Assembly (NCBI RefSeq): GCF_963678635.1
Contig: NC_087070.1
Coordinates: 53,856,617 to 53,920,616 of the forward strand
DNA from: Symsagittifera roscoffensis
Taxonomy: Eukaryota; Xenacoelomorpha; Acoela; Convolutidae
Reading direction: 5' to 3'
DNA: 64,000 bases
Below the pieces are notes generated by a model that did not search any database, was not told the DNA's origin, and worked only from the letters and a program-made list of their open reading frames with translations. The translations under genes and the position numbers were made by a program. This document shows positions 57,744 to 64,000 of the stretch, piece after piece; the first letter of the stretch is position 1; each line of letters opens with the position of its first letter.

Positions 57744-58688
57744 TAGATTGAGAAGTCCGAGTTTGAGATTGAGGAAGCCGAATTTGAGATTCAGGAGATC
57801 GAAATTGAGATTGAGGAGTCCGAGGTTGAGATTGAGGATCCGAGGTTGAGATTGAGGATCCGAAATTGAGATTGAGGATTTGGAGGTTGAGATTGAGGAG
57901 TCCGAGGTTCAGATTGAGGAGTCCGAAATTGAGATGGAGGAGTTCGAGGTTGAGATTGAGGAATCCGAGGTTCAGATTCAGGAGATCGAAATTGAGATTG
58001 AGGAGTCCGAGGTTGAGATTGAGGAGTCCGAAGTTGAGATTGAGGATCCGAAATTGAGATTGAGGATCCGAAATTGAGATTGAGGAGTTCGAGGTTGAGA
58101 TTGAGGAGTCCGAGGTTGAGATTGAGGAGTCCGAGGTTGAGATTGAGGAGTTCGAGGTTGAGATTGAGGAGTCCGAGGTTGAGATTGAGGAATCCGAAAT
58201 TGAGATTGTGGAGTTCGAGGTTGAGATTGAGGAGTCCGAGGTTGAGATTCAGGAGATCGAAATTGAGATTGAGGAGTCCGAGGTTGAGATTCAGGGGATC
58301 GAAATTGAGATTGAGGAGTTCGAGGTTGAGATTGAGAGAAACCGAGGTTGAGATTGAGAAGTCCGAGTTTGAGATTGAGGAAGCCGAATTTGAGATTCAG
58401 GAGATCGAAATTGAGATTGAGGAGTCCGAAATTGAGATTGAGGAGTCCGAGGTTGAGATTGAGGAGTTCGAGGTTGAGATTGAGGATCCGAGGTTGAGAT
58501 TGAGGAGTCCGAGGTTGAGATTGAGGAGTCCGAAATTGAGATTGAGGAGTTCGAGGTTGAGATTGAGAGAAACCGAGGTTGAGATTGAGAAGTCCGAGTT
58601 TGAGATTGAGGAGTTCGAGGTTGAGATTGAGAAGTCCGAGGTTGAGATTGAGGAGTCCGGGGCTTAGATTGAGGAATCCGAGATTGAT
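57744..58688. repeat. 21-bp minisatellite, about 45 units, upstream of contactin
   Basis: The unit is gaggagtccgaggttgagat plus t, with variants gagttc, gagatc, aagtcc and 20-bp versions (gaggatccg). In one plus frame it reads EIEESEV heptads, in another LRLRSPR, and on the minus strand NLNLGLL. The 20-bp units shift the frame, and there is no clear start, splice site or flanking exon, so I regard it as non-coding. A segment of about 70 bp recurs 606 bp apart (57750 and 58356), and another 231 bp apart (58331 and 58562), equal to 11 units. Confidence 0.9.
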
Positions 58689-59817
58689 AAAGTGAGAAAA
58701 TTGATTCGATTGTCAGAGATAGTCAGAAAAATTTTATTTTCAATTTGATCGGGAGAAAGAGTAAAATATACGCCTATTTTTCTTACTATAATACTTTTAT
58801 TAAAATTTACTTAAACGATAAACGATCATTGTTTCTTCTAATGGAACCGTTTGCTCAATCATGGCTATCTGCCAATTGGGTTACATAAGATTTTTATCGC
58901 CATATTTTTTTTATATAAATAAAAAGTCTTCATGTTTCCTTCTTTATAAAAACCAAAACTCAAAACGCGAAAAAAAAGCTCCTGCCATTGCTATGTTGCT
59001 GCTTATGGCCTGCATACAGAAAGTGAGTAGACTCGAGCAAAGCTTTACTGGCTAGCAAAAACTATTTTTTATTGTGAGATGCAATGTGAAATGGCCTGAG
59101 TATATCTATACATACTTTCAAGACTACTTTTATTTAGGCTGAGCAAACCGGATAATTTGGTTTCTTTTGATTAATAATGAAACAGGAGTTGCTATAGGAC
59201 AGGTGGCAAACTTATTTACATATATGACTCAAGATCAATTAGCCCTGAGGAGAAAATAATGGACTTAAGTAGGCATAACGGGCATAATTATGATCTTATG
59301 ACAAACGAGTTTCTGAGTAACTTGACTGAATGCTTAGATATATAGGACAGATAACACAATTAATTTCCTGCTTTTTCTCTTCGTCCTACTTGTGGTTTTT
59401 CTCCAATAGTATTCTGTGGTTTTGACTACAGAGAACTTTTCAATTGTGTCCTACCAATCCGGTTTTTAGTATCCGATAAAGATTGTATCCTGCCCACGTT
59501 GTTTTTACTGGTCGTATCAGAAATCAGAAGGGCAAGAGGTCCTCCGCAGCCATGGTATGGGTTTGTCTCAGGAATTCGATGCCTTTTGGACTGTTTCTGG
59601 TTTTTCAAAATCCGCCCCCCCCCTCGCCCTCGAAAAATCCTAGATCCGCCCCTGGTTGTCCTACTGTTTTTTGACCCAACAACAAGAACCTGTCTCAGTA
59701 CTCGATTCCCTTAAACTCACTTATTTGCGCCAAATTTTGCATGGCAACAAAGTAAAAAGTTGCTTAGGTTTTCGCTTAGGTTTTCAAAGTAGCTAACGAA
59801 AAACTTATGCTCGCAAA
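58689..59817. other. AT-rich intergenic DNA with one hAT fragment
   Basis: Apart from the hAT end at 59607-59655, nothing was recognised. Confidence 0.5.
59607..59655. mobile_element. hAT miniature end fragment
   Basis: The sequence ccctcgaaaaatcctagatc then cgcccctg is the right end of the same hAT family, preceded by a C-rich tract. I could not place the left end or a target duplication. Confidence 0.6.
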
Positions 59818-60232
59818 TTTATCTCCAGACAAGTTCATCTGAAGCATATTATAGTGACTCATGCTCAAATTCGAAAAAAAAAGAATAATTTACCTGTTAC
59901 TATTGTTTACAATGTTTAAAGGGCTTGAAATTTACCTGGGTGTTTTTAGTGCGCGATTAAATTTCGTGCTTTCAACGCGTAAGCGGTTATTAAATTCGTC
60001 TCAAAACCACTCAAAACTAATTTGAAGCGTTTTATTTGATTGAAATAATTTGTTATTTCCGGCTAATTATATCACTTTTAAATATAGTGTAAGGAAATGT
60101 TTTTATCATAATTTTTTTTTCAATTTTCAAAACTTTATGAAATGTGTCAAATCGAACTCTACTCTATGGATGATAAAATACAGTCTTAACGTTGCGGTCG
60201 CTGCCTTGATGCAAGCAGTTTTGTTTATCTCT
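59818..60232 (-). mobile_element. Decayed family A copy, truncated at its first end
   Basis: Landmarks ctccagacaagttcat, gcgcgattaaatttcgtgc, acgcgtaagcgg and ccttgatgcaagcagttttg follow family A order. It adjoins copy A4. Confidence 0.55.
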
Positions 60233-60240
60233 AGCTTATT

Positions 60241-60764
60241 GTTCCGACTTTCGATACGAAAGTAACGGAATAATTGTGCTCGGGATGGGTTTTTTTTCTT
60301 CAGACAAATTTCGACTTTTTAACTAGCCATTTTTGACGGAATTTTTTATATCATTCGAAAGGTATTGTTGTCTTGAGCTTAAATTTGAAAAGATATTTCA
60401 CCTGTGATTATTTTTCGTAAAGTTATGGAGGTTTACAGGTTGCCATTTTGGCCAATTTGGAACAATTCACGCGTGATATATTTCGCGCTATAAACGCGTA
60501 AATGAGATTTAATCCGTCTTAGAAATCCTTCCAATGTGGTTGAAAGAAGCTTATTTGCCATAATTGATTTGCTACAAGATGCGAATTCTATCCTTTTGTA
60601 CTTTATATGGCATGTGGGGGGATGATTTTCATAAAAAAATTTCAAAGTTTAGAAAAAAAATTTTCATTTAATTTTATTACATTTAATTTTTTATACGTTA
60701 TTACTGCTCCATAAACATTAAAAGGCAGTCGGGGCATTCAGGGTTTCGCCCTGATACAAGCAGT
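60241..60764 (-). mobile_element. Family A element, copy A4, upstream of contactin
   Basis: Full-length copy from gttccgactttcgatacgaa to ctgatacaagcagt, with the central hairpin at about 60470-60490. It sits in a cluster of A-related fragments. Confidence 0.88.
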
Positions 60765-60773
60765 CTTGTTGTT

Positions 60774-61266
60774 TTTTCTCTTTGAAATCGTTCCAAATTG
60801 GTTCAAGGAAGCTTAAATGCCATAATTGATTTGTTATTAGGAGCAAAGTCTATCAGCAAGTACTTATTATGACGTGTGCGGGGATGATTAAAGAAAATTC
60901 AAACTTTAGAAAAAAAAATTCATTTTTTTACTACATTAAATTTTTTATGTTATTAATGCTCCATAAACTTTAAAAGGCAGTCGGAACATTCAGGGCTTCG
61001 CCCTGATACGAGCAGTCTTGTTGTTTTTTCTCTTTGAAATTGTTCCAAATTGGTTCAAGGAAGCTTATATGACACAATTGATTTGTTATTAGGAGCAAAG
61101 TCTATCACATAGTACTTATTATGACGTGTGGGGAGATGATTTTAAAAAATTCAAACTTTAGAAAAAAATAATTCATTTTTGTACTAAATTTAATTTTTTA
61201 TGTTATTACTGCTCCATAAAAGGCAATCGGAACATTCAGAGCTTCGCCCTGATTCCAACAGTCTTG
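60774..61266 (-). mobile_element. Two tandem partial family A copies (terminal halves)
   Basis: Each of two consecutive units (about 60774-61016 and 61017-61266) begins tttgaaatcgttccaaattgg or close to it and ends with the cagggcttcgccctgat hairpin end plus cagtcttgtt. Both lack the other half of the element. Head-to-tail partial units suggest rolling-circle type or slippage growth. Confidence 0.8.
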
Positions 61267-61443
61267 TTTTTTGTAGATTTGTTTGTTATCCGAATTTGTT
61301 CTCTCTTCAAATACAATCATTAATATCTTTCTAAATCGTTTGATGATATCAATGTTTTTTTTTCAACTTTCATGTTAAAAATTAGAAAAACTAATATGAA
61401 AGAAAATTTGAAAAAGTTGGCAAAAAAAACATTTTGTTTCTTG

Positions 61444-61945
61444 ATTATTGTTCCGCCTTTTGCAGAAACGGTCGGAATATTTGTGCCCGGGTTGGCTTTT
61501 ACTCCAGACAAAAATCTGATAAGTAATAGCAGTTTTTGACGGAATAGAGTCTGATAGATATTAATGCTCAAAATTCAAAGAAATTTCGCTTTTGATCATT
61601 TATTACATAGTTAAAATGGTCTGGACTTGGGACTACTTTGACGACTATAGTTTAAAATTGGGATAATATTTTTGTCCTTTTGAAGCGTGGGCGGCAAATT
61701 ATATCATTGAAAATTGAATGAAGGAAATTATTTTGATGTAATTATAACGATCCGATTAGCTTCAATTTATATCAGTTGAATCTACAGAGCGAGGAGGATT
61801 AAATAATAGAAAAAATGAAAAATAAAAATCAATATTTTTAAACTTTTTAAAATTTTTTCTATCAATCTTTAACAAATTTTTTTAGTCGGATTCAAGCGGC
61901 AATCGGAAAAATCAGGGCGCTGCCTAATTGCGATCAATTTTCTTC
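61444..61945 (-). mobile_element. Decayed family A copy
   Basis: The order of family A landmarks is kept but sequence is worn: gttccgccttttgcagaaac, ggaatatttgtgcccgggtt, ccagacaaa, and at the far end gcaatcggaaaaatcagggc. The central hairpin is lost. Confidence 0.6.
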
Positions 61946-64000
61946 ATTTGTTAGTTGCTTTTGAAAAAGAAAAGTAGTACTTGAAGTTTAATTCAATTTA
62001 TAGAAAACAAAGTTACTAATCAGTTTGGTTGAAGAAAGAAACAATTAATAATTTAATTGCTTTGAACTTAAGCTTAGAAACACGGCCATTTAAAGAATGA
62101 TAATTGTGCTAACTTGTAAAGCAAGAAAAGTGTCTTTGATCGTAATGGCAAATTTCCTCGCTAGTGATAAGTGTTTGTTGACCATTTCCCCTTGCATATT
62201 GTAGTATTGCGAAATACTACACACACACAAAAGACCATTGTCTTAATTGTTTATTTAACGACCCAATTCTAAATTGGAGCGTGCCATTTAAATTAAAGCC
62301 TCTTTTCACTAAATCAGATATTGACTGATTTACTCTTATTAGGACTATAAAATCTTGTTGTGAAAATCCACTCCTTTTTAAATACTTGTCCAATTTTTCT
62401 CATTTTTTCATGCTCAATATTTTAAAAGGGCGGCGATTATTAATACGTCCCTTTTAACTTAACTTGAAACAAACTGGATAAATATTTAGCAGTCTTGCCG
62501 GCTGCACTGAAATTCTCCTTACTTTGATTAAGCAGAGGTGCACCTGCAATATGATGCATCAGAGAGAGTAATATGAATTTTTAATAAGACAAACTGAAGG
62601 CTGCGGTTTTTATCAAAGGGGACTAATAAGTTAAAGATATTTGATTTGACAAAATCAAATAAAAACTAGTTGAAAATTCCCTTATAAGAAAGGGAGAACA
62701 AAGGAGCAGGTGAAACCTGAATAATTAAAGATTGAATCAGCCGCCGGTTTATGCTTACGAGCAAAAGGACTGGCCTGAAATCTTCAGTGTTTCATTTTGC
62801 TCAGTAAGCAACAAGTTAGATATCTTCAGTTAGACATTTTCAAAAAATAAATAATTTTTCTTTTCTGCCTATACACTAAAATTAAACTAGTCTTTTTTCA
62901 CAAATAAAATAGAGAATAAATTCTCATTTCAAGTTCGATAAAATTATAAATCGAGATACTCGAGATAACCCCATCTGAGGAAGTCTGGACTACAAGTACC
63001 CAAAGGACTACGGCAAGACGATTCAGACGACCCAACCAGAAATGCTGACTTGGACAAACATCAAGGGCAACCATACATGATAATCAGCCACCGACCTTAG
63101 TAAGAAGATAAAATATTGATGAACAAAATAAGATTAGCTCAACCTCCCCTCATAGGTATATTTCTTTAAGCTGTTCGATTCGTTTATATAATCTAATAAC
63201 CCAGTGCTTTGTATCTAACCAACTAATTAATTCATACCTTTTCTAACTATTGTTTCTACTCTACTTTTTGTCAAGACAATTTGACGATCTAAGGTGAGAC
63301 TTATAAATTAGGATAAAAGTACTAAGCATTCAACCAGCAATGAGCGCTTAGTATTCTTTTTCCAACAAACTCGAAACAGCTTTTAAAATTCAAAAAAATA
63401 TATCAATATTAGGATCTAAGAGTATTTGTCAGATTAGTTTCCAACCTCAAAAAGCCAGAGACAATGGGTATCTTTCGATAGAAACACAATTTCGTTGTCT
63501 TCTTCTTGACAGATATTCCTAGTAGGGTTCTTGCGAAAGCATCCCCTGCGCTAGCAGTCGCCCACGATATCCCTCCATCTCGAGGTCTATTAGACGGCTT
63601 TCTAACTGACATTAGCTCATGAACTTAACTATTATCTATTATTATAATAATATATAAAATTTCTGAAAGAATCGTTCTCTGCCTAAGTCTGCTAGTAAGA
63701 TGTACCCGTTTTGTCCAGTAATCCACTAAACTTTTGCCGAAACTTCAGTTTGAAGTTATCATCACTAAAATTAACGAAATTCTGTATTAAACTAAAGTGC
63801 TCAAAAAACTTATTAAATATCTTCAATTATTTTTTCGAGGGGGTTAAGTGGTCATATGTGCGATCTAAGAGTACTCTAAATTGTATGATAAATTGAATTC
63901 TTCATCACATTATCTCAAACCAACCACGCTTGTTGCTATTTATTCTAATCCTTCATCAATTCTCGAGGCTTATCCTCAACTTTTCTTAAACTCATTTTAA
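61946..64000. other. Right end of window, unassigned
   Basis: Contains the hairpin at 62200-62221 and another perfect 8-bp stem (tactaagc at 63320, gcttagta at 63346). A plus-strand stretch near 62995-63090 and a minus-strand frame at 63409-63612 (RPRDGGISWATASAGDAFAR) look mildly coding-like, but I recognise no family. Confidence 0.4.
62200..62221. other. Perfect 9-bp hairpin, possible LTR start
   Basis: tgtagtatt and aatactaca flank the 4-base loop gcga, followed by an (ac)n stretch. It begins with TG, like a retroviral-type LTR, but no matching second LTR is seen in the window. Confidence 0.35.

Noticed and set aside
1-64000. tRNA or rRNA genes
   Set aside because: I saw no cloverleaf with A and B boxes and no conserved rRNA segments when reading both strands by eye; a tRNAscan run would be decisive.

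Overview
The window is animal nuclear DNA: AT-rich, with a large intron-split gene, many small transposons and one huge satellite array. The gene architecture (six Ig domains, four fibronectin III domains, a GPI-type tail and no lectin domain at the front) is that of a contactin. That would suit a chordate or another invertebrate with a lectin-less contactin; a marine invertebrate such as a tunicate is only a guess. Nothing prokaryotic is present. || The one gene I could build runs on the minus strand from the ATG at 54270 to the stop at 4592. I joined 19 coding exons by hand. Every junction keeps frame, 18 of 18 introns end in AG, 17 begin with GT and one with GC. The coding sequence adds up to 3912 nt (1303 residues plus stop). 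It encodes a signal peptide, Ig1-Ig6, FN3-1 to FN3-4 and a C-terminal GPI-attachment signal. Ig6 is split by an extra 125-residue, cysteine-free exon that ordinary contactins lack. || Intron 10, between Ig5 and Ig6, is 26.7 kb long and about 97% of it is one tandem satellite (12213-38067). The monomer is 83 bp and there are about 311 copies; coordinates close exactly once two 15-bp insertions and three 1-bp indels are counted. Diagnostic variants reveal higher-order repeats of 4, 5, 7, 13 and 18 monomers, plus a block copied 49 monomers away. Array edges carry more private mutations than the core, as expected for an array maintained by unequal exchange. || The other introns and flanks are full of mobile DNA: two related families (called A and B here) whose ends look like non-autonomous Helentron elements, two hAT miniatures with target-site duplications, a TA-flanked MITE nested in a B element, a terminal-inverted-repeat element in intron 6, a decayed LINE in intron 2 and a decayed Ty3/Gypsy integrase fragment. 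|| Upstream of the gene (54.3-64 kb) I see a coding-like relic (55.6-56.6 kb), a 21-bp minisatellite (57.74-58.69 kb), a cluster of A elements (59.8-61.9 kb) and unassigned AT-rich DNA. Downstream (1-4.6 kb) holds one A element, an AT-rich short-repeat patch and unassigned DNA. No tRNA, rRNA or CRISPR was seen.
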